Assembly: GCA_965277595.1 (NCBI GenBank)
Contig: CBDIDH010000001.1
Coordinates: 558,001 to 622,000, forward strand
Direction: 5' to 3'
DNA length: 64,000 nt
Source of the DNA: CBDIDH01 sp965277595
Lineage (GTDB): Bacteria > Planctomycetota > Planctomycetia > Isosphaerales > Isosphaeraceae
Position 1 is the stretch's first letter; each line of letters begins with the position of its first letter. The notes under the pieces are model-generated. The model was not told where the DNA came from. It did no database searches and saw only the letters and a program-made list of their open reading frames with translations. This document shows, piece by piece, positions 24,145 to 32,628 of the stretch. A program made the translations under genes and the position numbers.

Positions 24145-25662
24145 ATGGATGCGGTCGAACGTCGCCCGAGATTGCGTTCAATGACTCCGACGATCGAGGG
24201 CATGGAGGCACGCTGCCTGCTCTCGGGCACGCTGCCGGACATCGCCTTGGTCTCGGCGACAACCCGAGATTCGAAGTCGGTGACCTTTGATTACAGCGTG
24301 ACTGGGTCCAACATCACCCAGCCGGTCCAGTTCGAGGTCTACCGGTCGGCGACCCCCGCGCTTAGCAGTTCGTCCGTGCCGATCGCCGGAGTGGACGTCG
24401 CCCCGACAGGCGCGGCGGGAGGGGCAACGCTCGACGCGGCGGGGCAGGGGGCGACCTTGCAGGGAAATCACGAGTTGACCGTCAGCGTTCCCGGCGGCCT
24501 TCCCCCCGACCCGCAAAAGCCTTATGTGGTGGTCGTCGCCGACCCGCAAAACTCGGTTGCCGAGACCGATAAGACCAATAACACGGCCGACTTCCGCACC
24601 TATGTCATCGGCGTCATCACGCACGGCGGCTTGCAGCCGAAGAGCTGGGCGAAGGCCGGTCCCCCCTGGGAATACCGGATGGCCAACAAGCTCGCCTCGG
24701 AAGGGTATGACGCGGTGATTCCCTTCAACTGGGTGAGCCTGAGCAGCTCTCCCGGCGCCGCGGCGGGGGTCGCGCCCGAGCTGGAATCCATGATCCTCAA
24801 GACGGCCGCGGAGTTTCCGGCCGGCTCGGTGGTTGACCTTCACTTCATCGGCCATAGCGAGGGGGCGGTCGTCAACAGCCAGGCCCTCTTGAAGATGGAC
24901 GCGGCCGGCCTTCCCGCGAACCTTCAGGCCGGTTACATCAAGATGACGATGCTTGACCCTCACGCGGCGAATAACGCGGTGAAGGGGCCTCAATATAGTG
25001 TCGGCGAGGGGCCGCTGGGCTGGTATGCCAAGCAGGAGATCAACGCCTATCAGTCCCGGGCGCAAGATCCGCTGGTCGTCGTTCCACCCAACGTCCAGGA
25101 TGCCGAGGTCTTCTTCCAGCACACCCCCGTGCGGATCGCCGGGACGAATCACGGCCTTTATAACCTCTGGGGCCAGGTTCCTCTCGTGAGTGGGCAGGCC
25201 AGTTACTTTGACCTGACGGCCAAGGGGGTCAGCCACGCCGGGAAATATTCGGTTTACACCTGGTACGCGATCAATGTCGTTCCCACGCTCGGCAACGGCG
25301 GCTCGTTCGTCGGCACCGACAGCCTGACCGGGTCGCGCGTCACGACGGCGGATGCGCCGTTGACGCCGTCGGGGCGGCAGTCGGTGACCTACGCAGGCAC
25401 CGCGGCGCCCGACAGTCTTGTTCGCTTGCTGGCGGGGCGAACCGGGACGAAAGCTCTGAAGCGGATCGGCTCGACCCGCGCCGACGCGCAGGGGAACTGG
25501 GAAATCACCTCGCGGCCAATCGTTCCCGGGACCTATCGAGTTGACGCTGTCTCGAACGCGACCGAAGGCCCGCGCCTCCAGCCGCCGACGATGCGTCCCA
25601 CGGCCTTCTTCGGCCGGGTTGCCGTCGGTCGAGCCTCGGGCGTGACGGATGTCACCGCCTGA
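24145..25662 (+). CDS. Secreted lipase-fold protein with LEPR-XLL-like motif
   Basis: The ATG at 24145 follows AAGGAAGGG and gives 505 residues. The N-terminus, RPRLRSMTPTIEGMEARCLL, matches the planctomycete LEPR-XLL-like export motif. Residues about 30-160 look like a CARDB-type beta-sandwich (IALVSATTRDSKSVTFDYSV, VVVADPQNSVAETDKTNNTA). Residues about 165-400 form an alpha/beta hydrolase domain with nucleophile elbow HFIGHSEGAVVNSQAL, a candidate Asp in MTMLDPHA and His in GTNHGLYNLW. An Ig-like domain closes the protein (SVTYAGTAAPDSLVRLLAGR, GNWEITSRPIVPGTYRVDAV). It is probably an exported lipase or esterase attached to the surface. The substrate is unknown. Confidence 0.75.
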   Translation: MDAVERRPRLRSMTPTIEGMEARCLLSGTLPDIALVSATTRDSKSVTFDYSVTGSNITQPVQFEVYRSATPALSSSSVPIAGVDVAPTGAAGGATLDAAGQGATLQGNHELTVSVPGGLPPDPQKPYVVVVADPQNSVAETDKTNNTADFRTYVIGVITHGGLQPKSWAKAGPPWEYRMANKLASEGYDAVIPFNWVSLSSSPGAAAGVAPELESMILKTAAEFPAGSVVDLHFIGHSEGAVVNSQALLKMDAAGLPANLQAGYIKMTMLDPHAANNAVKGPQYSVGEGPLGWYAKQEINAYQSRAQDPLVVVPPNVQDAEVFFQHTPVRIAGTNHGLYNLWGQVPLVSGQASYFDLTAKGVSHAGKYSVYTWYAINVVPTLGNGGSFVGTDSLTGSRVTTADAPLTPSGRQSVTYAGTAAPDSLVRLLAGRTGTKALKRIGSTRADAQGNWEITSRPIVPGTYRVDAVSNATEGPRLQPPTMRPTAFFGRVAVGRASGVTDVTA

Positions 25663-25684
25663 GATCATTCCGAACGGTCACGAT

Positions 25685-25709
25685 CCCGGCCCGGCCCGGC
25701 CCGGCCCGG
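25685..25709. repeat. CCCGG pentamer, 5 tandem copies
   Basis: Five perfect copies of CCCGG lie in the 62-bp gap between convergent genes. The sequence can self-pair and may serve as a two-way transcription stop. That role is a guess. Confidence 0.8.
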
Positions 25710-25724
25710 TTGGACGAAGGGGGG

Positions 25725-26171
25725 TCACCCGCGCCCCTCGTCGCCGAGAAGGTGCTGGCTGGACTTGAGGATGCGGTTGTGCCGATTCTTGACGGCGGCG
25801 GCCGGCTGAGACGCCTTGGCGTTCAGGTCGGCGAGGTTCGCCTGACAGAAGGGGCACTCGACCACGTCGAGGTGAAACTTCAGGTAGTCGGCCAGGTCGG
25901 GGTCAAGCGCATCGAGCAGGTAACTGCCAAGCTGCTGCCGGGTCGGGCAGGTCAGTCGACCGCGCCGCCAGATCGCGCCCAGGGTGTGAAGGTCGGGATC
26001 GCCGCGATCCTGGCGAACGTCTTCGAGCCGGGCGCGCAGCTCGGCCGAGTCGCGCAGGGCTTTCTCGACGCGAGCGAGGTCGCCGGCCGGCAGGGCGTCC
26101 GCCAGGTAAGAGCGAAGGGTCTCGTCGTCGATCGCGGAATTCGCCGGGTCGCTGTTGGGTGGTGTGGTCAT
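25725..26171 (-). CDS. Probable anti-sigma factor of the adjacent ECF sigma
   Basis: The ATG at 26171 gives 148 residues, starting 23 bp after the sigma gene's stop. A longer frame to 26333 runs inside the sigma gene and is rejected. The first half (DDETLRSYLADALPAGDLAR, RVEKALRDSAELRARLEDV) resembles the helical N-terminal part of zinc-type anti-sigma proteins. The second half has CPTRQQLGSYLLDALDPDLA followed by HLDVVECPFCQANLADL, a H-x3-C-x2-C arrangement typical of ZAS domains. No transmembrane helix is visible, so it would act in the cytoplasm. The role follows from the pairing and the zinc motif and is not proven. Confidence 0.65.
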   Translation of the reverse strand: MTTPPNSDPANSAIDDETLRSYLADALPAGDLARVEKALRDSAELRARLEDVRQDRGDPDLHTLGAIWRRGRLTCPTRQQLGSYLLDALDPDLADYLKFHLDVVECPFCQANLADLNAKASQPAAAVKNRHNRILKSSQHLLGDEGRG

Positions 26172-26194
26172 GGGTCGTTCGCTCACTCGCTCGT

Positions 26195-26824
26195 TCAACC
26201 TTCGCCGAGGTTTTCCAGGCTCAGGCCGGCCTTGCGGGCCATCTCCTTGAGCCGGCCGACGGTCTGAAACTTGTAGCTGGCGACCGCCTGCTCGGTCAGG
26301 CCGAGATATCGGGCCACGTCCTTGTTGGCCCACGACTTGACGACCAGGAGTTCCAGGCAGCGAAGGCGGTCATAATCGCCGCGGGCGAGCCAGTCGCGGA
26401 CAAGCTGGCCGAGGGAGTCGGTCAAGAGCTTTTCCTCGGCCCGTCTTCGTTCGCCACTGCGAGCGATGCTTGACGCCGGTCGGCCCTCGCCGGGAACCTC
26501 GTCGAGCGGTCGGCCGTGGTCGTCCGAGCCGAACTGGTCGATCGGCCGGCGACCTTGCTTGCGAAGGTGGTCGGTCAGCTTGTGCGCGGCGATCGAGAAG
26601 AGATACGCCTCCATGTCGCGCTTCTCGTCATAGTGCGGCAGGCTGGTGAGGAAGCCGATGAAGGTTTCCTGCACGACGTCCTCGCTCGCCGCTCGGTCGC
26701 GGAGGCGGCTGTCCACGAAGGCGAGCAAACGGCCCTCGTATCGCTCGATCATCTGTTTCCAGGCGAGGGCGTCGCCGGCACGGACCTGACGGACGAGCAG
26801 GGCCTCGGCGTCGCTGGTGGCCAT
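26195..26824 (-). CDS. ECF-type RNA polymerase sigma factor
   Basis: The product has 209 residues. Region 2 is at about 20-100 (WKQMIERYEGRLLAFVDSRL, DVVQETFIGFLTSLPHYD, AYLFSIAAHKLTDHLRKQGR). Region 4 is at about 140-205 (DRLRCLELLVVKSWANKDVA, then RYLGLTEQAVASYKFQTVGR as the DNA-binding helix-turn-helix). Regions 1 and 3 are missing, as expected for ECF sigma factors. The RKQGRRP sequence after region 2.4 is common in planctomycete ECF groups. The gene leads a short cluster followed by its putative anti-sigma factor. The nearby kinase at 28.1-30.0 kb lies upstream on the same strand, which suggests a linked signalling circuit. Confidence 0.9.
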   Translation of the reverse strand: MATSDAEALLVRQVRAGDALAWKQMIERYEGRLLAFVDSRLRDRAASEDVVQETFIGFLTSLPHYDEKRDMEAYLFSIAAHKLTDHLRKQGRRPIDQFGSDDHGRPLDEVPGEGRPASSIARSGERRRAEEKLLTDSLGQLVRDWLARGDYDRLRCLELLVVKSWANKDVARYLGLTEQAVASYKFQTVGRLKEMARKAGLSLENLGEG

Positions 26825-27014
26825 CGGTTCGAGCCGCCCGGAAATGGTTCAAAAGGGCGACGGGACCAGCCTTGCCGACTCCGGGTCGGCGGCCTTCTTT
26901 CCTCCGGCCCAGAGAGCCGGACGTCTCCCTTTTCGGTGGATCTCCGGACTATTGTAAACGCGCCCGGGGCCGCTTGACTACGGGCTCCCGGGATGTCCGC
27001 TCGGGCTGCATTCC

Positions 27015-27821
27015 TTATCCAAGCATCCGATAAACCGCCACACTCGCGGCGCCGAGGGCGGCGAGAGCCGCGAGGCGGAGGCGGGTGGTGTAATAGCCGC
27101 GCGTGGCCTCGTCAGCCTTGATGTAGCCCGAGAGGGCCGCGAGGCAGGCGAGGACAAAGGTCAGCACGGTGCCGAGAATGGCGAGACGCTTCACGACCTG
27201 CTCGCGGTGGTAGACCGCGACGATCTCGGCCTGTCGGATCGGGGAGAAATCCGCCTTGATGGTCGCCTCATACACGGTGCCGTAGTCGCGCGTTCGGGGC
27301 ACGACCTGAGTCTGGCGAATCAGGCCGTTGATCAAGGCGGGGGGAACCTTCCAGTCGCGCGGAACGCCAGGAGTCAGCCGCTCGGAAAGCACGCGTTCCA
27401 GCGCCCGGCGCGCGTCAATAAGAGCACGCTCCTCAGTGGCCGAGAGCCGGCCAGAGACCGTCAAGAGATCCGTCGGATGGACCGGTTCCGCGGTGGACGT
27501 GTCGATTGTGAACGGTTGCCGACGCGGGCGGCGGTGAGTTGAAGACAATTCACGTCGAGGAGGCTCGGCACGCGCCTCGGTCGTCCGCGAGCCGGGGACG
27601 ATCGGCACCGGTAGACCCTCGGCGGGTTCGAGACGGACGTCAGGCGTGTCGTCGTCGTCGCGATCGTCGTACGCCTTCGGCCCGCGCCAGGGAGACTCAT
27701 CGGATTCATGGAACAAGACCCAGCCCGCCGCGGGGCGAGGATGGTGGTGATGATGACTCACCCGGAGCCAGAAAAAGAGGCCGACGAGGGTCAGGGCGAA
27801 CCAGAAGAGGAAGCGTTTCAT
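27015..27821 (-). CDS. Membrane protein of unknown function
   Basis: This 268-residue protein begins with a transmembrane helix (FLFWFALTLVGLFFWLRV) followed at once by five consecutive histidines. A charged, Pro-rich stretch runs to about residue 115. A soluble domain (about 120-200; LSATEERALIDARRALERVL, VPPALINGLIRQTQVVPRTR) comes next. Two more helices close the protein (LAILGTVLTFVLACLAALSG and LAALAALGAASVAVY). I do not recognise the family. The His run could bind metal, but this is only suggested by composition. It lies between the ECF sigma gene and the Ser/Thr kinase gene on the same strand, so it may belong to that regulatory group. Confidence 0.6.
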   Translation of the reverse strand: MKRFLFWFALTLVGLFFWLRVSHHHHHPRPAAGWVLFHESDESPWRGPKAYDDRDDDDTPDVRLEPAEGLPVPIVPGSRTTEARAEPPRRELSSTHRRPRRQPFTIDTSTAEPVHPTDLLTVSGRLSATEERALIDARRALERVLSERLTPGVPRDWKVPPALINGLIRQTQVVPRTRDYGTVYEATIKADFSPIRQAEIVAVYHREQVVKRLAILGTVLTFVLACLAALSGYIKADEATRGYYTTRLRLAALAALGAASVAVYRMLG

Positions 27822-27970
27822 CGGAATCCGATCCTTATCGGGCCGGGTCGAATCGCGTCAAGAAGTCGGAGAGAATCGGACGCGATCGCCTCAACCGGTT
27901 ATTCGTCCCGGACCGCTCGATATTCAAGACGCTCAGGAAGTGGCGGAGCATCGCTTCCTGGTTTCAGGAT

Positions 27971-28058
27971 TGATGACCGATGACCGGGAATCATGAGTCT
28001 TGGAATGTCTTTGGTTGGTCATGGGTCCTCGGTCATGGGTCCTCGGTCCTTGGTCATC
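27971..28058. repeat. Heptamer repeat family B
   Basis: The right part (28018-28059) reads GGTCATG, GGTCCTC, GGTCATG, GGTCCTC, GGTCCTT, GGTCATC. The left part (27971-27988) holds inverted units around GATGACC. The element fills much of the 248-bp spacer between the kinase and the membrane-protein genes. Confidence 0.85.
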
Positions 28059-28069
28059 CGGCCCATTCC

Positions 28070-29953
28070 TCAGGCGATCCGCTGGCCTCGCTTCGCCATG
28101 CGCGCGGCGTATCGGGCATAGGTGGCGGCGGGCTCGCTCCAGGGGCTGACCACCTGGATGGCGGCGGCCGAGAGCGCGGCGATGGTCAGGCCCCAGGGTT
28201 GCGGAAAGGGCAAGAACAGGCCGAGCGCCGCGGCCAGGGCGGCGGCCCTGGCCACCGGGAAGATTCCAAACCGCGTCGGCCGATCGCGCGCGGCGAGCGA
28301 AGGCCAGCCGACGACGAACCCGATCGCCCCGAAATAGGCGGCGAAGAGTGAGGCGAGCGGGATCGGGCCCAGGTTCGCGCGGGCCAGCCAGGGGGCGGCC
28401 TCGAACAAGGAGTATCCGTTGCGGGGAAGCTGCCCGAGTTCCACCCACGAGGCGAGCGCCAGTCCGGCCAGGCCGACGAGTACCCCGACGACCAGGTTGG
28501 TCAGTCGGCGCGTCGACGGCGAGGGGTTGCGGCCCTCAAAGAGCTTGGCCGGAATCAGGGCGCTCCAGGTCGCCAGCAGGGTCAGGCCGAAGAGGAAGGC
28601 GGCGCGTTCGGGTTGCTCGGGAAGTTCGATTCCCATCGCCAGGGCGGCCGGGAAGGCCAGGAGCGCGGCCAGAGGCGCGGCGAGGAGCATCGACGAGGCC
28701 AGTTCGGCGACCTGGAGCCGGGCCGAGGGCAAGGGGGGCGGTGTCGGCGGCGGGCTGGGCGGCGGTCGGCGGACGGCCACGGGGCGAGCCCTTGGCGGTT
28801 CGGGCCGGGGGCGGCTTCGCAAGATGGTCCGAATCCGCTGCGGGATCGGCGGACGGGTGTCGGGTCCGATGTAGAAGACCGGTTCCTCGGCCTCGATCCG
28901 AAAGACCTCGTCGTCCTTCTTTCGAGCCGCCGGGGCATTGGGGGGCGGGTCGAGGAAGGCGGTTTCGGGAAGGTGGCGCGTTCCCTGGCCGTCGCCGATG
29001 AATCGAACGTTGACGGCTTTTGGACGATCTTCGGGGGGAAGCAGGTCGTGGACCCGAGCGGGGCGGTGGTTGGGATCTTTCGACATCGCCCGGCCGACAA
29101 TCGCGCGGAAGGGCTCGGCAAGTCGGCCCAGGTCGGGACGCGCGGTCAGGTGCTTCATCAGCACCTCGCCGACGGTCTCGCCGACGAAGGGAACCTGGCC
29201 GGTGAGCATCTCGTAGAGGATCACGCCAATCGCGTAGATGTCGATCGGCTTGTGGTACTTGCCCGAGGCGATCTCGGGGGCCATGTAGTGGCAGGTGCCG
29301 ATACTCTCGGAGTGTTCGGTTCCCTGGCTCGGGGTGATGAGCTTGGCCAGGCCGTAGTCGCCGATCTTGACCAGACCTTCTTCCATGAACATGTTGGCCG
29401 GCTTCAGGTCGCGGTGGACGATTCCGTGGTCGTGGAGATAGGCGACCCCCTCAACCAGGCCCCTGAGCCAGGCGCGTGCCTCGACCGCCGGAAGGCCGTT
29501 CGGGTGCCTTGCCAGAACGTTTTCCAGGCTCGGACCGGCGACGTACTCCATCACGACGAAGGTCTCGCCCGCGTCGTTTGAGCGGAGGTCGAAAATCGAG
29601 AGAAGGTTCGGGCACTTCAAGTTCATGCACTGGACGACCCCCCTGCGCTCGACGTCGAGGTTGTGGAGGATGAGCTTGAGGGCGACCTCCTTGCCCGAGT
29701 CGGACGTGGCGTAGTAAACCTCGCCGAACCCTCCCCGGCCGATCGCCCGTTTGATCGTGTAACCGTCCAGCGGGCGAGCGCCCGAGCTGTACGTGTAGCG
29801 GTATTGACCCTGCGGAGGGTTGGGCATAACGGGAAGTCCCTGGCCGAGTTCGGGCCGTTCCGGGCCTGATCTGGGATCACGTGCGAAGGCAAGGGTCTCG
29901 TCCAGCTCGCCGCCGGGCGTTTCCATCTCTCGCTCTCGGGCCGTCGCGTTCAT
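28070..29953 (-). CDS. Ser/Thr protein kinase with C-terminal membrane domain
   Basis: The 627-residue product has a kinase domain at about 63-320: GRGGFGEVYYA (P-loop), VALKLILHNLD (ATP lysine), HRDLKPANMF (catalytic loop), KIGDYGLAK (a DYG variant of DFG), and TCHYMAPEIASGKYHKPIDI (activation segment and APE). The catalytic residues are intact. A linker with a Pro-rich run (PPSPPPTPPPLPS) leads to about six transmembrane helices from residue 420 on. The kinase domain is therefore cytoplasmic and tethered by a polytopic C-terminal anchor. It heads the group that includes the membrane protein and ECF sigma/anti-sigma genes. Kinase-linked ECF systems are known in planctomycetes, so it may control that sigma factor. 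Confidence 0.88.
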   Translation of the reverse strand: MNATAREREMETPGGELDETLAFARDPRSGPERPELGQGLPVMPNPPQGQYRYTYSSGARPLDGYTIKRAIGRGGFGEVYYATSDSGKEVALKLILHNLDVERRGVVQCMNLKCPNLLSIFDLRSNDAGETFVVMEYVAGPSLENVLARHPNGLPAVEARAWLRGLVEGVAYLHDHGIVHRDLKPANMFMEEGLVKIGDYGLAKLITPSQGTEHSESIGTCHYMAPEIASGKYHKPIDIYAIGVILYEMLTGQVPFVGETVGEVLMKHLTARPDLGRLAEPFRAIVGRAMSKDPNHRPARVHDLLPPEDRPKAVNVRFIGDGQGTRHLPETAFLDPPPNAPAARKKDDEVFRIEAEEPVFYIGPDTRPPIPQRIRTILRSRPRPEPPRARPVAVRRPPPSPPPTPPPLPSARLQVAELASSMLLAAPLAALLAFPAALAMGIELPEQPERAAFLFGLTLLATWSALIPAKLFEGRNPSPSTRRLTNLVVGVLVGLAGLALASWVELGQLPRNGYSLFEAAPWLARANLGPIPLASLFAAYFGAIGFVVGWPSLAARDRPTRFGIFPVARAAALAAALGLFLPFPQPWGLTIAALSAAAIQVVSPWSEPAATYARYAARMAKRGQRIA

Positions 29954-30149
29954 GATGAAGAAGCCCTTCGCTCAGGTCCGATCCGCCTTTACCTTGCAGA
30001 CAAATCAAGTCGAGAGCATCGGGTAAGTCGGTCGGTCGTCCCTTTGCCTTTTATGTTCTCGTAGCTTTTCGTCGGCCGCCGACATTTCTTGCGAGGTTGG
30101 CCCAATCGTCCTTTCAAGACAATGGACGGTCGAGGTTCCCCGGGACGCT

Positions 30150-30584
30150 TCAGTACATCTCGTAAACGTGCTCGCCACCGTGAGCCGGGTTGCCGATCAA
30201 CTGACGATTTTGAAGGTCAACGACGAGGTCCAGGTGTTCCAGGGGGATCTGGCCGATGAGCACGGGGACGCCGTCGGGAACTTCCAGAACGTCAAGCGTG
30301 CAATCGCGGCCCTGGATCGTCAGGCGGACGGCCTCAAACCTGGCGGCGGTGGCCGGACCCGTGCGACTGCGTACCTGTTTGAAGCCCAACGGGGTAAGCC
30401 CGAGCTTTTGAATGACGGCACACGGCAGAGAAAGTGTCGTCGCGCCGGTATCGACCAGGGCGTCGGCAATCACGACCCGACGAACCTGATCGGGCGTCTT
30501 CAAGCCTTGCTCGGCCGCCCAGAGATCTTTCAGGTTCTCGATCGTGGCTTCCGTCACGACACGGCCCATCGTTGCCGTCTCCAT
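30150..30584 (-). CDS. Retropepsin-like aspartyl protease
   Basis: The start at 30584 has GGGAG 9 bases upstream and gives 144 residues; the longer frame to 30914 is the shadow of the FHA gene. The motif ALVDTGATTLSLP is the catalytic D-T-G of single-domain, retroviral-type aspartic proteases (clan AA), which act as dimers. A second family element, PVLIGQIPLEHLDLVVDLQN, follows at about 105-125, and the protein closes with RQLIGNPAHGG. Bacterial members of this group are small soluble proteins of unknown substrate. The gene lies 85 bp downstream of the FHA gene on the same strand. Confidence 0.8.
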   Translation of the reverse strand: METATMGRVVTEATIENLKDLWAAEQGLKTPDQVRRVVIADALVDTGATTLSLPCAVIQKLGLTPLGFKQVRSRTGPATAARFEAVRLTIQGRDCTLDVLEVPDGVPVLIGQIPLEHLDLVVDLQNRQLIGNPAHGGEHVYEMY

Positions 30585-30669
30585 GAGTCTGACTCCCGCC
30601 TGGGTGCGTGTCGAGAGGTTCAGGATCACGACCTGTCTGACACCTGGACGACCTTGGCGTGCATTCGGT

Positions 30670-32229
30670 TCAGACCGTCTTGCCGCCGAGCGGTTCCAGG
30701 CTGAAGGAAAAGCCATTGCCGAGGACGCTCGATTGCAAGGTGATCGGGGCTCGTGCCGAGCACGGGGAGCCGTCGACCTCAAAACTCCCCGGGGCGCGGC
30801 ACCAGAGGGCCTTGCCCTGGCGATAAAGGACAACGGGGGCGGCAAGGCCGGGCGCGACGATGTGCGCCTGGGGCGTGTCGCCGAGAATGCAGGTGTCGGC
30901 CATGAGCAAGACACCGTCGACTGAGAGTGGAAGGCGGTGCCGGCTGACGACCGAGAGACGGGCCGTGGAACTGACCGGGCTGGGTTGGCGGAACTCCAGT
31001 TCGACCGTGGCGCCGAGGCGGATCACGTCGCCGTCGCGCAGCGTGGCGGTCTCGACGGGTCGGCCGTTGATGAACGCGGCCTCGTGGGCGCGAAGGACGT
31101 AACTCTCGCCGTCGCGGCGAATTGTGGCGTGGGTCCGCGAGAGGTCGCCCATCAGCGGAATGTCGGCCGTGCTGTCGTGACCGGCCCGGCCCAGGACGAC
31201 CTGGTCGTCGAGCGAGACGAGATAGCCGCCGACGGCATCGACCCAGAGCAGGAACCGACCGCTCGGGCTCGGGCCTGACTCGTTCGCGCCGGCTCCAGCC
31301 AGGGGACGGGGCACCGAACGCGCCGCGAGCCTGGGATCGGGCGGGAGCCAGACAATCGGCGACGCCTCGGTCGAGAAGGGGAGTGGACGCGGGTCGGTCG
31401 CGTTCGAGTCGGGCTCGTCATCGGTTCCGGCCGCGACCGGGAGGGACGACTGGGGGATTCGGCCGCCCCGGCTGGGCAGAGTGGTCGCCGAGGGGGCGAT
31501 GGCGGCAATTTGCTGCCAGGCACGGGCGCGGGCCTGGCGCGCGGCGGGATGCTCGGGAACGGTTTCCAGGACAGAATCGGCGGCGGCGAGAACCTCAGCC
31601 CATTCGCCTCGCCCAAGCGCTGTGTAGAGGGCGTCAACCTTGACGGCGGCGGCCTTCTGGCGGGTTTCGAGGTCGCGTCTGGCCGCGGCGAGGGCCAGGG
31701 CGGCGGCTCCCGCGGCGAGTCGCTCGGCGCGGTCGAGGCGGTCGTGGGCGCGGCCGAATTCGCCGCGACGGGCCTCGTCCAAGGCTCCTTGCCAGGCTTC
31801 GGCCGCCTCGCGGGTTCGACGCAGAGAAGGGCCGCCGATCTTCTGTCGACCGAGGGCGTCGATCCGGTCAACGACCCGGCCAGGCTCACCGGCGTCGAGG
31901 TCATCACGCACCTCGGCGGCGACATGATCCGCCAGTTTCAGGCGGGCGGCGGCCAGCGCATCGGGCGCGGCACCAAGGCGTTCGGCGAGGTTCAGGTCGT
32001 CGATCGCCCCGGCGAGGTCGTCGGACTCGCCCCGGCGTCCGGCCCGGCCGATCAGCTCCTGAGCCAGCCGACCGCGCAACTGAATGGCCTGGTGATGATC
32101 GGCGACGTCGGGCCGGCTCGCGAGGCGGACCGCCTCGTCGTAATGCCCGGCCCGTGCCGACTCTTCAGCCTGACGCAAGACGATTCTCCATTGTCCCAGC
32201 ATGGTTAACTTGCCGCCCGGTTGGACCAT
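30670..32229 (-). CDS. FHA-domain protein with helical repeats
   Basis: The start is uncertain among 32253, 32229 and 32202; 32229 is used because GGAGGGAG lies upstream. Residues about 10-230 are helical and TPR-like (WRIVLRQAEESARAGHYDEA, AAEAWQGALDEARRGEFGRA, LYTALGRGEWAEVLAAADSV). A Pro-rich linker follows. An FHA domain lies at about 325-420, with conserved VVLGRAG, LSRTHATIRRDG and FINGRPV. FHA domains bind phosphothreonine, so the protein probably reads phosphorylation by kinases such as the two encoded nearby. A second beta-rich region (VLLMADTCILGDTPQAHIVA) closes the protein and may be a degenerate FHA copy. The upstream 399-bp spacer must hold its promoter. Confidence 0.82.
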   Translation of the reverse strand: MVQPGGKLTMLGQWRIVLRQAEESARAGHYDEAVRLASRPDVADHHQAIQLRGRLAQELIGRAGRRGESDDLAGAIDDLNLAERLGAAPDALAAARLKLADHVAAEVRDDLDAGEPGRVVDRIDALGRQKIGGPSLRRTREAAEAWQGALDEARRGEFGRAHDRLDRAERLAAGAAALALAAARRDLETRQKAAAVKVDALYTALGRGEWAEVLAAADSVLETVPEHPAARQARARAWQQIAAIAPSATTLPSRGGRIPQSSLPVAAGTDDEPDSNATDPRPLPFSTEASPIVWLPPDPRLAARSVPRPLAGAGANESGPSPSGRFLLWVDAVGGYLVSLDDQVVLGRAGHDSTADIPLMGDLSRTHATIRRDGESYVLRAHEAAFINGRPVETATLRDGDVIRLGATVELEFRQPSPVSSTARLSVVSRHRLPLSVDGVLLMADTCILGDTPQAHIVAPGLAAPVVLYRQGKALWCRAPGSFEVDGSPCSARAPITLQSSVLGNGFSFSLEPLGGKTV

Positions 32230-32628
32230 GGGGAAGCTCACTCCCTCCGCCATGTTACGTTGGGATGCCTGGCCTTCTCAATCCCCTCCAGGGGTTGATC
32301 GGAACCAGGTGGCGACGGTCGAGGCGATCCGACAAAAAGCGAAAAACAAAGCCGGCGAACCCAATCCGCCGGGGAAACCACGTCTAGAAGCGGAAAGTCG
32401 TTGGAGGACAAGAGGTTCCGTCTGTTTTCCCGCCGCGATCCCCGCCGTTTTCCTGGCTTCGTTTCGTCAGGACGACTCCGTGCGAACGGCGGCGTCGTTG
32501 GCTTTGTTCTGTCAGAAAGGGGCCAGGCTCGGTCAAGTCGGAACCGCCCCGGCGTCGTCATTTTTACGAACGCCGAGGCGGTTGGGGTCGGTTTGGGTTT
32601 AAGCCGGTCTGTCAAGGAGGCTCAAACG
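32230..32628. other. Intergenic region
   Basis: These 399 bp lie between the coiled-coil gene's 3' end and the FHA gene's 5' end. No gene, repeat array or strong promoter is seen. Confidence 0.4.

Noticed and set aside
24178..25668. 496-residue minus-strand frame
   Set aside because: It is antisense to the lipase-fold gene, whose ribosome site, LEPR-XLL-like start and GHSEG motif all support the plus strand.
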